From: Diacronema lutheri
Taxonomy: Eukaryota; Haptophyta; Pavlovophyceae; Pavlovales; Pavlovaceae
Length of the DNA stretch: 64,000 nucleotides
Reading direction: 5' to 3'
Assembly: GCA_019448385.1 (NCBI GenBank)
Contig: JAGTXO010000051.1
Location: 62,001-126,000 of the forward strand
A program made the translations under genes and the position numbers. The notes beneath the pieces were generated by a model. The model was not told the origin of the DNA and searched no databases. It was given only the letters and a program-made list of their open reading frames with translations. Shown piece by piece: positions 33,101 to 41,389 of this stretch (within the stretch, counting starts at the first letter, position 1; every line of letters starts with the position of its first letter).

Positions 33101-34612
33101 CCGCCGCCGTCGCCGCCACCACCCTCCCATCCGCCAGCACGACCACCGCACACGCCGCCACACACGCCGCCGTCGCCCGCGCAGCCGCCGCCACCGCCGC
33201 CCGCGCCGCCGCCGCCCGCCGCGCCGCCGCCGAGCCAGCCACCGCCTTTCGTGCCGCCGCGCTCGCCGCCGCCGGAGCCGCCAGCACCGAGCTGGCCGCC
33301 GCGCCCACCGCCCGCCGCGCCGCCGCCGCCCGCGCCGCCGCCCGGGCCGCCTCCGCCGCCGAGCGCGCCGCCGCCGCCGCCACCGCCGTGCCCGCCGCCG
33401 CCGCCGCCATCCCTCCCGCCGCCGCCGCGAAGCCCGCCGCCGAGCTTGCCGCCGCCGAGCGCGCCGCCCGCGCCGCCGCCTCCGCCGCGCGCGCCGCCTC
33501 CGCCGCCGAGGCCTCCGCCCGCGCCGTCGCGCCGCGCGCTCGCGCGCCTCGCCTCCGCCGCGCGACACGACGAGCGCGCCGCCGCAGCCGCCGCACGCGC
33601 GCGCTCGCCCGCGCACTCGCCTGCGCCCGCACCCGCGCGCGGCGGCGCGCGCGGCGGCGCGCGGCCGGGCGCCACGCCGCACGCGACGCCGCTGGACAGC
33701 GCGCCGCGCTCGCTCGGCGCCGCCAGCGCGCCCGGCACGCCCGGCGGTGAGGCCGACGACGGCACGCGGGCGGCCGGCGGCGCGACGAACGCGGCGCGCG
33801 CTGCGGCGCCGCCGCTCCGCGGCGCCGAGCTGCGCCGCGCGCGTGCGGCGACGGCGGCGGCGCTCCGACCGCACGTGCCGCCCGCGCCGCCGCCGCCATC
33901 GCCCTCGCCGCCGCCGCCGAGCCCGAGCCCGCCGCCGTCGCGGCCGCCGACACCGAGCGCGCCGCCCGCGCCGCGCCCGCCGCCGCCGCCGCCGAGCCCT
34001 CGCCCGCCGCCGCCGCGCTCGCCGCCGCCCGCGCGCCCGCCCGCTGTCCTCGGCCACGCGGTCGAAGCTGAGCCCTTCGTGTCGCGCGCGATGCAGGTCG
34101 TAATGGGAGCGCGCCATGCGTGCGTCCTACTCACGTGCGCGGAGGTGCTTGCCGGCGCCGACGGCGCCGACGGTGGCGGCGGCGTGGTCAAGTGCTGGGG
34201 GTGCAATGGCAACGGGCAGGCCGGCGTGCCCGCCGCGCAGCACGCCGCGCTGCCCGTGCGCCCGTCGGCTGCGCGCGCCGCCGAGCGCGCGGCACGCGCG
34301 CTGCCGACGGGCGAGGGTGCGTGGCTCGCCGCGATGCCCGCGGTGCCGCTCGGACCCGGCGTGCTTGTGCGCGCGATCGTTGCGGGCGGCGACCACACGT
34401 GCGCGCTCACCGTCCGTGGCGCCGTCCTGTGCTGGGGCGACTCGACGCGCGGCACGGCTGCGGTCGGGTACGCGACCGAGGCGGTCGTCGCGCTCGCGGG
34501 CGCGGTGCGGCCGGTCAACTTGGGCACGGGCGCGGTCGTTGAGGAGCTTGTCGGCTCGGGGCACGAGCACGTGTGCGCGCGGCTCGCGGCGGGCACGGCC
34601 GGCGGCGGCGAA

Positions 34613-34643
<31 letters not shown>

Positions 34644-36292
34644 CCGTCAAATGCTGGGGCGGGAACGAGTGGGGCCAACTCGGCTACGGCGACGTGGAGC
34701 ACCGCGGTGATTTCCCCGCGGAGCTCGGCGACGGGCTACCCGCCGTCGAGCTGGGCAGCTCCGTGCGCGTGCGCGCGCTCACGGCCGGTGGCCATCACAC
34801 GTGCGCGCTCGTCGAGCTCGCGCCCGCGCTGGCGGACGGCGCGCGCGGTGACGCGCCGGTTGGCCGCGCGGACGCGCCGCCGGCGGCGGCGGTGGTGGTG
34901 GCGGTCACGGCCGTCAAGTGCTGGGGCGCCAACGCGTGGGGAGAGCTCGGCTACGGCGACGTGGTGAACCGCGGCGACGCGCCGCGCACGATGGGCGACG
35001 ATCTGCCCGTCGTGCCGCTCGGCGGCGCCGGCGCGGACGCGCTGGCGCCCGAGGCCGTGAGCGCCGGCAAGCACTTCACGTGCGCTCTGCTCCGCGCGCC
35101 GCGCGCCGTGGCGGCGGCGGCGTCGAGCGGCGGCGACGGCAGCGACGGCGGCGACAGCGGCGACGGCGCAAGCGCGTCGGTGCTCAAGTGCTGGGGCGCC
35201 AACGCGTGGGGGCAGCTCGGCTACGGTGACCTCGCACAGCGCGGCCACACGCCGCGCACGATGGGTGACGACCTGCCTGCCGTGCCGCTGCCCGCGAGCG
35301 CGCCGGCGCGGACAGAGTGGGCGCGGCCCGAGGCCGCGCCGAGCGGCTACTTCATGTGCGCGCTGCTCGTCCCCGTGGGCAGCGTCGCCACAACGCGCGC
35401 GCCGCCGCCGCTCGGCGCGCCGGGCGCGCGCCCGGGCGACGCGCACTGCTGGCCGTGGCCGCCGCCCCCCGGCTGGGCGTATGAGGACGGCGAGACGCAG
35501 GGCGAGCTGCACGGGCCGATGGGTCGTCACCACTCGTCGCTGCCCGACCCTCGCGACCTCGCGCGCGCCGTCGCGGCCGGGCGGGTGCCGCCGCTGCGGA
35601 CTGGCTTCTCACACGCTGCGGCGCTTGCGCTCGGCGGCGCGTCGGTGTGCGTGCTACTCGACAGCGGCGGCGTCAAATGCTACGGGCAGAACGACCACGG
35701 CCAACTCGGCTACGGCGACCGCTCCGAGCGCTACTCAGAGAGCGACCGTTACGCCGTACCCGCCGACCTTGATTTTGGAGACGCACGCGACGACCCGACC
35801 GGCGCGTGCGCCGCGCGCGCCGGCGCGCACGCCGACGGGGGCGGCGCGCGCGGCGACGGTGGCGCGCGCGAGAAGCCGCGCCAGCCCACCGCCGAGAAGG
35901 TGGCGAGGCCGGCGACGCCGCACGCGCACGCGCCCGCGCACGTCGGGACGTACGGAATCGGTTACAAGGGTGCGCTCGACGAGGCGCGTGACGGCGGGGA
36001 TGGCGCGTGGTTGGGCGCGGCGATGAGCCCAAGTGTGCTCAACGCGCCGCGCGCGGCCGGCGAAGCGCCGCGCGCAATGCCGGCCGGCCTCGCGCGCGCC
36101 GCATGCACGGCCGTCGCCATCAGTTTCGTCGCCATCGTCGCCCTCTCCGCCGTGCTGCGTTGGCGCTCGCACATGGACGCGCTCGATGTCGCGCTCGCGC
36201 CGACGCGCGCGCGCGCGTACCCGCCACCAGCCGCCCGGCCGCGCCGCGTTCGCTGGGCGCCTTCCGTTGGAGCGCAACTACCCCTGCAATGA
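30101..36292 (+). CDS. Giant RCC1-repeat, proline-rich membrane protein (2063 aa, single exon)
   Basis: Predicted membrane protein with a cell-surface-like extracellular part. Order: N-terminal low-complexity region of about 740 residues; a transmembrane segment near 743-765 (CLVLLIALLFILTLAVAIFA); a Pro-rich, SPPPP-containing extensin-like stretch to about 1320; an RCC1/BLIP-II-type beta-propeller from about 1330 to 1890 with VKCWGGNEWGQLGYGD, VKCWGANAWGELGYGD, LKCWGANAWGQLGYGD and VKCYGQNDHGQLGYGD repeats spaced by HTCAL strands; and a second hydrophobic segment near 2001-2025 (AVAISFVAIVALSAVL) before a short basic tail. No catalytic motif seen. The SPPPP part would be a substrate for prolyl hydroxylation and arabinosylation in algae. 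The frame is supported by RCC1 repeats and both hydrophobic segments. Function unknown. Confidence 0.8.
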
Positions 36293-36357
36293 CGACGGCT
36301 GCCCTATTGGCCGTTGACGAAACTCACATGGGCCAACACGCAGCACACACGGAATGC
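36293..36357. terminator. Convergent 3' ends, 65-base gap
   Basis: The RCC1 protein gene and the ABC1 kinase gene end tail-to-tail. Both transcripts must end or overlap within this short gap. No AATAAA-type signal is visible. Confidence 0.4.
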
Positions 36358-38241
36358 CTAAAAAGACGAAGTGCGCGCGCGCTGCTCGCTCGGGCTTGCG
36401 GCCGCAACGACGTCGCCAGCCGCAAGCTTGGCCGCGAGCCGCGACGCCGCGCGCTGCGGCGAGGCGGCGGTCGCGATCGCGACGCGCCGCGCCGTGGCCG
36501 CGTCCGCGCGCTCCGCGCCATCGCCGCGCGTCTCGAGCGCGTCGCGCAGCGCATGCCGCGCCACCCACGGAGCTGCACTCTCGAGCAGGTCGAAGGACGG
36601 GTCGGCCGTGAGCGCGATGCCCTCAAGCACGACGAGCGCGCGCGTGATGAGCGCAAAGTAGTCGGGCACGCGAAACGGAAAGCGGAAGAAGATGTTGTTC
36701 AGGTCATCCGTGATTGTGCCAAAGTGCCGCCGCCGACGCATCACCGCCGCGTAACTCTCGCGGCGCGCGCCGGCCGGCGGCTCGGCGCCGCCGCCCGCTC
36801 CGGCGCGCGCCGCGTCGCGCAGCACCGCATCGGTGCTGGTGGCGAGGACGCGCCTGAGCAGCGGCGTGAGCGCCACGCGGTCCACATCCGCGGGCAAGAA
36901 GCCGAGCGCGATCGCGTCGTCGAGGAGCCGCGGCACATCGCCGTCGAGCGCGTGCAGGATCGCGGCCCCGATCTTGCGAGTGTCCGGCGCGGGCACGCGC
37001 GCGCACAAGCCGAAGTCGATGAGGGCAAGGCGGCCGTCGGTCGTGACGATGAGGTTGCCAGGGTGCGCGTCCGCGTGAAAGAGGCCGTCCTGCAGCAGCT
37101 GCTGCAAGAAGCACGCGATCCCGATAGGCACGAGCCGTGCGATGACGTCAGGCGGCGAGCGCGCGAGGTATTCGCCCTGCACCCACTCAGTGGCGAGCAC
37201 GCGACGCGAAGTGAGGCCGCGATAGACCATCGGAATGTACACGCGGCGCGACCACACGGCGCGCGCGCTCGCGCGCGTGACGGCCGGCGTCGCGTCGGCC
37301 GTCACGGCCGGCGGCGTGCGCCGGCTGGCGCGTGCACCGCCGCCGTGGGCGCCGTCGGCGCCGTCGACCGCGCGCGGCGCCGGCGCGTCGGCGCGCGAGA
37401 CGAGGCGTTGCCACGGCGTGCGCGCGCGCGCGCTGTCCGCGCGCGGCTGCCCGTCGCACCCAAAGTTGGTCCGGAACATCGCCTGGTTGTCCGCCTCGTG
37501 CTCGTAATCAAGCTCAGACCAAGCGCCGGCGGAGAAAGCGCGCAGCAGCTCGCGGTGGTACGGCTGTTGGCGGGTGAAGGCGGCGCCGAGCGCGTCGGCC
37601 GCGGTGGCAAGCAGGCCGAGCAGCTGCAGGTCAAGCGAGATCGCGCGCATCATCCCCGGCCGCTGCACCTTCAGCGCGAGCACATCGCCCGTCGCGCGCT
37701 CTCGCACGCGGTACACCTGGCCGAGGCTCGCGGCCGCGACGGGCGCGCTTCCAAACTCGGCGGTGTCAAAGAGCTCGTCAAACGGGCAACCGAGCTCGGC
37801 GAGCACGATCGCGCGTGCCTGCTCGTCCGGGTACGACGGGCACGCGTCAACGAGGCTCTCAAGCTCCTTGAGCGCGGCCGCGGGCAGCACGTCCGGTCGA
37901 GACGAGAGCGCCTGCCCGAGCTTGATGAAGGCGGGGCCGAGCCGGACGAGCGAGTCGCGGAGCGCGCGCGCGTGCGATGCCTGCGCCCCCGCCTCGCCCA
38001 GCGCGCCGCGCGCCGCGTCGAGCGCGAGCGCGCCGCCGAGTGGCGCGAGCTCGCCGAGTACCGCGCCCGCGCGCGCGAGCACGCGCACAGGCCTGCGTGC
38101 CCACACGGACGCGACCGTCTCAGAATCCCACACACGCGGGAGCATCTCCTCGCGCACCGGTCCAGACGCCGCGTCGAGCAGCACTGCGCCGCACACGGGC
38201 GCGCCGACAGCGAGCGCGAGCGCCCTGCGGACGTGATGCAT
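36358..38241 (-). CDS. ABC1/ADCK/UbiB-family atypical kinase
   Basis: Atypical protein-kinase-like ATPase of mitochondria or plastids, linked in this family to prenylquinone metabolism. The single exon of 627 residues has the whole family signature: KLGQALSSRPDVLP (KxGQ motif), the Ala-rich loop APVAAASLGQVYRV in place of a Gly loop, VLALKVQRPG with the ATP Lys, the ExD motif in LDYEHEADN, catalytic FHADAHPGNLIV and ALIDFG. An insertion of about 60 residues lies between YEHEADN and VYIPMVYRGLTSRRVLATEW. ATG 38241 (MHHVRRALALAVGAPVCGA) is chosen because upstream codons would overlap the divergent mL53 gene. The N terminus could be a targeting peptide. Confidence 0.88.
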   Translation of the reverse strand: MHHVRRALALAVGAPVCGAVLLDAASGPVREEMLPRVWDSETVASVWARRPVRVLARAGAVLGELAPLGGALALDAARGALGEAGAQASHARALRDSLVRLGPAFIKLGQALSSRPDVLPAAALKELESLVDACPSYPDEQARAIVLAELGCPFDELFDTAEFGSAPVAAASLGQVYRVRERATGDVLALKVQRPGMMRAISLDLQLLGLLATAADALGAAFTRQQPYHRELLRAFSAGAWSELDYEHEADNQAMFRTNFGCDGQPRADSARARTPWQRLVSRADAPAPRAVDGADGAHGGGARASRRTPPAVTADATPAVTRASARAVWSRRVYIPMVYRGLTSRRVLATEWVQGEYLARSPPDVIARLVPIGIACFLQQLLQDGLFHADAHPGNLIVTTDGRLALIDFGLCARVPAPDTRKIGAAILHALDGDVPRLLDDAIALGFLPADVDRVALTPLLRRVLATSTDAVLRDAARAGAGGGAEPPAGARRESYAAVMRRRRHFGTITDDLNNIFFRFPFRVPDYFALITRALVVLEGIALTADPSFDLLESAAPWVARHALRDALETRGDGAERADAATARRVAIATAASPQRAASRLAAKLAAGDVVAAASPSEQRARTSSF

Positions 38242-38302
38242 CACGCCCGATACCAGCCGGCCGAAGTTTCGGGCGAAAGGCCACGCTTTCGCGTCTCGCA
38301 GG
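38242..38302. promoter_or_regulatory. 61-base divergent promoter, ABC1 kinase / mL53
   Basis: Start codons of two putative organelle-protein genes are 61 bases apart. This is very short for two promoters and leaders, suggesting shared bidirectional initiation or that one 5' end overlaps the other gene. Confidence 0.45.
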
Positions 38303-38590
38303 ATGGCGGCCGCGGGGGCCGCAGGTTGGGCATCATCGCTCAAGCTCGTGAGCGTGACCTTCTCGCCGGTGGCGTCGGCACCGAGGGGCGTGACGGCGGT
38401 GCGCGAGATGCTGCGCCAGCTCCGTACGGCCAAGGCGGGCGCCTCCGACAAGCTCGTCACTAACGTGCAGCTCCGCACGAGCGGCGACGTGCAGCTCACG
38501 CTACAGTTCGCGTCGGGCAAGAAGATCGCGGTGCAGCCCGAGTCGCTCAGCATGCGCGATATCAGGGCGCTCATCGAGGACAATGCCTGA
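38303..38590 (+). CDS. Mitochondrial ribosomal protein mL53-like
   Basis: 95-residue protein with a thioredoxin-like fold of the mitochondrial L53 kind. SSLKLVSVTFSPVASAPRGV gives strand one and the entry of helix one. A helical VREMLRQLRTAKA, VQLRTSGDVQLTLQFASGKK and a C-terminal helix MRDIRALIEDNA follow. Size and secondary-structure order fit MRPL53, where a KxVxVxFxPF start and GxxL end are usual. The match is by pattern, so another small thioredoxin-like ribosomal or complex I subunit is possible. Confidence 0.6.
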   Translation: MAAAGAAGWASSLKLVSVTFSPVASAPRGVTAVREMLRQLRTAKAGASDKLVTNVQLRTSGDVQLTLQFASGKKIAVQPESLSMRDIRALIEDNA

Positions 38591-38996
38591 CGCGCCGCGC
38601 GCGCGTGCGGTGAGCGCGGAAGCCGGGCGCGCTGTCCGGGCGCAGCCGGGCGCCGTCGCGGGCGGAGCGACATTCGGCCGGTGGCCGTGGGCGATGGCCG
38701 TGCGTACCACGAATCGCACGGCCTGCCGCCGCGCCTCGGCCGTGCGCGTCGCCGAGCTTCCGGGTCCCGCTGGGCCCCAGCTGGCGGCTGGTGCAGCCGT
38801 CGCTCGGCGACCACACGCCGCACGCCCGCACCTCTCCCCGCTGACGGCGTGCACAGGGTCGTCGCCCTGACTCCGGACCGACGGTGCGTGCACACTTTCG
38901 CTTGCTCCCGTTGTCACGCCTCGCCATATATGGCGTTAAAGCTGTTGACATTATATTCTTATGGCGCCGACCGCGTAGAGCCGCTTGGCCGGACGG
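38591..38996. promoter_or_regulatory. Intergenic region with palindrome CGCCATATATGGCG upstream of a sulfotransferase
   Basis: Mostly GC-rich, then abruptly AT-rich from about 38920. A perfect 14-bp palindrome CGCCATATATGGCG (about 38925-38938) is followed by TTGACATTATATTCTTATGG. These lie about 60-70 bases before the ATG at 38997. The palindrome contains CCATATATGG, which fits the CArG (CC(A/T)6GG) class bound by MADS-box factors in other eukaryotes. That role is inference. Confidence 0.45.
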
Positions 38997-40019
38997 ATGG
39001 GGCCGGTCGTGCTGCTCGTTCCAGCCGCGCTCCTGCTCGGCGAGCCGACAGTCGAGTTCAGCACCAGACCGTGCCTCGCCTTTTTGCACCAGCCGCGCTC
39101 GGCGGGCCTTCCGATCGCGCTGAGCGGGCTACTGCGCACGTGGTCGTCGCACCACCACTGCTGGCAGAACACGTACAGCTTCCGCAAGGCGTGCACGAAA
39201 TGGAAGCACTACGCCGACGCGGACTACTACTGGGGCGACATGGCGATGGGCCTCGACGGCCCCGCTGGCCCGACGCGCCGCCGCCGCTGCCGGTGGTTCA
39301 CGATGTGGCGCGAGCCGGTCGAGCGGCTCATCTCTGCGCTGCGCTTCTGCCGCGCCAAGGCGGACAAGGCGTGGGTGCCGCACTGTGGGCTCAACTCGAA
39401 CGAGGGGGGCTTCAAGCTTCGCCCAGTCAACGCCAAGACGGCCAGCGCGCGCGATTGGGCCGAGCACGTCGGCTCGTACGCCTTCAGGCAGTTCCTGTTT
39501 GCGCCCGATGCGTTTGCACGCGTCGGCGCGACGTGCGCGCCGGGCGGGAACGCGTCGGCGCCGCAGTTGCCGCAGGTGCACAGGGCGAGTGGCGCGGCGC
39601 GCGGCGCGTCCTTTGAGTGCCGCACCGTTCACTCATGGACCGAGCAGCGCGACGCGCTTGGCGCGTGCGGTGATGGCATCTCGTGCGATGCCGGTCGTCG
39701 CGAGCTGCGCGAGCTGGTGGACGCGATTGCCAATGGGACGCGCTTTGCCACGGTGGGCCTGCTCAGCCGGTGGGACGAGTCGATGCGTCTCTTTGACCGA
39801 CATGTGCCGCTCGTGCCGCGCGCAGCCAGCCGGCGCGCGCGCAGCTGGCGCGACGCGTTGCCGCCGCCGCGGCCGCGGCCAGAGGGCGAGCGTGCCGCCG
39901 AGGCGGCGGAGGTGGAGGCGGCACGGCGCGACCCGCTCGTGCGCGCGCGCCTCGCCGCCGACCTGGAGCTTTACGCCGCGGCTGAGCGCCTTTTCGAAGG
40001 GCAGATGCTCGAGCTTTGA
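38997..40019 (+). CDS. Sulfotransferase-like protein, third in window
   Basis: Probable Golgi carbohydrate sulfotransferase of 340 residues. MGPVVLLVPAALLLGEPT is a signal or anchor. The PAPS region reads LAFLHQPRSAGLPIALSGLL and the 3'-phosphate region FTMWREPVERLISALRFC, with Arg and Ser conserved. Cys residues at HHHCWQN, FRKACTKW, FECRTVH and GISCDAG suggest disulfides. It is not closely similar to the tandem pair at 4-7 kb, so it belongs to a different subfamily. The start is the first ATG after the AT-rich promoter. Convergent with the IQ-PH gene, 89 bases apart. Confidence 0.7.
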   Translation: MGPVVLLVPAALLLGEPTVEFSTRPCLAFLHQPRSAGLPIALSGLLRTWSSHHHCWQNTYSFRKACTKWKHYADADYYWGDMAMGLDGPAGPTRRRRCRWFTMWREPVERLISALRFCRAKADKAWVPHCGLNSNEGGFKLRPVNAKTASARDWAEHVGSYAFRQFLFAPDAFARVGATCAPGGNASAPQLPQVHRASGAARGASFECRTVHSWTEQRDALGACGDGISCDAGRRELRELVDAIANGTRFATVGLLSRWDESMRLFDRHVPLVPRAASRRARSWRDALPPPRPRPEGERAAEAAEVEAARRDPLVRARLAADLELYAAAERLFEGQMLEL

Positions 40020-40108
40020 TAACATGGGCGCGCCGGTCACCGGCTCCGCAGCACGTAAGCCCCCTCCCTCCTCCCCACAATGCTAGAGGATGCACGGCTG
40101 AGCGCCTT

Positions 40109-40301
40109 TCATCTGTCGTGGTCGTCGCTCGCGAGCTTGACCGCGGAGCGCGTCGCTGCGTCCGAGATGGCCCTCAGCCACCGGTCGCGCGTCTGGACGT
40201 CGGGCGCGCGGAAGAGCACATCACGCTGCTTCGTGTCCATCCCCAGGGCAAACACGGTCGGCTGCGTGGGGTCTGTGAAGACCTGATGGGGGAAGGGGGA
40301 A

Positions 40302-40335
<34 letters not shown>

Positions 40336-40884
40336 CCGGCAAGCGCAGCGCGTGGGTGCAGGACTCCCGCACGACTCCCCGGACTTGTCCGGGCGGACGG
40401 AGCGGAGCGCGGGGAGTGGGGCGCGGGCGGATGCGGGTTTTGAAAGGTGGGTCATGCCGTGCAAAAACAAGGACCGTGCACGCGAAGAAGGCAGACAGCG
40501 CGTGCGAATGCACGCTCGACGAGCGGCGCGCACCCTCTGGACGCACGTCGTATGAAGCACAAAGTCGGCGACGCTGACCGCAGACGCAAAGCAGCCGAAA
40601 TGCGTGCGCGAGACGAGGAGGTGATTATCGATGAAGGAAACGTGCCGGCGCTCCTCGATCTCGAGGCCCGCCGGGACGCCGTCTTCCGCGCGCCAGCCTG
40701 CAGGCAAGTTGGTGCGCATGAGGAGCTCGCCCTTGGTGCGCAAGAGCCGGCAGTCCTTGCGCGCGAGGTGCCCGCGGAAAAAAGCCTGCGCGACGCGCGC
40801 CGCCTTGTCGAGCGCGGCAAGCTCAAGCTCGCGCTCCGCCTCTTCCGTCGAGAGGCCGCCCACGCTGCTCTGCTCCGCGCCCAT
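40109..40884 (-). CDS. IQ-motif plus PH-domain protein with myristoylation-type N terminus, 2 exons
   Basis: Membrane-associated adaptor. Exon 1 (40884-40534) begins MGAEQSSVGG, with Gly 2 and Ser 6 as in N-myristoylation signals. An IQ-like helix follows, AARVAQAFFRGHLARKDCR, that may bind calmodulin. The first half of a PH domain comes next: GELLMRTNLPAGWRAEDGV, RRHVSFIDNHLLVSR. The intron 40533-40283 has a GTGCGC donor and ATCAG acceptor. Exon 2 (40282-40109) completes the PH domain with VFALGMDTKQRDVLFRAPD and TRDRWLRAISDA, the usual C-terminal Trp helix. Predicted length 174 residues. Domain assignment rests on pattern; lipid specificity is not readable. Confidence 0.72.
40302..40334. 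repeat. G homopolymer, 33 bp (poly-C in the IQ-PH intron)
   Basis: On the transcript of the minus-strand gene this is a 33-nt C run about 19 nt before the 3' splice site, the position of a polypyrimidine tract. Confidence 0.9.
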
Positions 40885-41389
40885 CGACGGCGCGCACCCG
40901 CGCCCACTTCAGCAGCGCAGCCTGTTGACCGTTGGAAATCCGAGACCTTTTGAACAACCCAGCTTTGGAACTGGGGCGTGACTGGCTGACCGGTGAGGCG
41001 GTGACCGCCCTCTTTCGGTTCAGGCGTGCCGCGTGCGCGAGCGAAGCTGACTTGGCGTCGCGCGCGATTGGAAGCGTCGCAGCTGCGCGAGCCGAGCGCT
41101 GCTCGGGCGCAATCGTGTGCGCGCCGACATCGCGGTCCGGGCTTGGGTTTCGAATTAGTTGGCGGCGTCAGCGCGCGATCGGCTCGACTCGGAGATGGCC
41201 GCAAAGCGCGCACGCGCAGCAGCTCGCATTTCCGCACGCTACAGGCCGCCTGTGGCACCCGGCGCTGCGTAAATTGCCGCGCGCGCACGCCGCGTTGCCG
41301 CTGGAAGCTCGTGGGCCGTGCGACGGCCCGAGTGGCAGTGCTCATCACCGGCCACGGCAGTCGGCGCCGAACGGCGGTTGGCGCGCAAG
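40885..41389. promoter_or_regulatory. Divergent intergenic region, IQ-PH / TPR gene
   Basis: 505 bases between two start codons. No ORF with recognisable content. GC-rich with short AT-richer patches at 40935-40980. No TATA box is evident. Confidence 0.4.

Noticed and set aside
32402-34117. Very long Arg-rich ORFs on both strands under the proline-rich region
   Set aside because: Out-of-frame readings of CCG/CCGCC codons. The sense frame has the transmembrane segment and RCC1 repeats.
38681-39616. Plus-strand ORF overlapping mL53 and the sulfotransferase
   Set aside because: Arg-rich, no domain, and in a different frame from the clear sulfotransferase.
40174-40500. C-terminal continuation of the IQ-PH exon through a poly-Pro run
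   Set aside because: The Pro run is the intronic C homopolymer. Splicing at 40534/40282 restores the PH domain.
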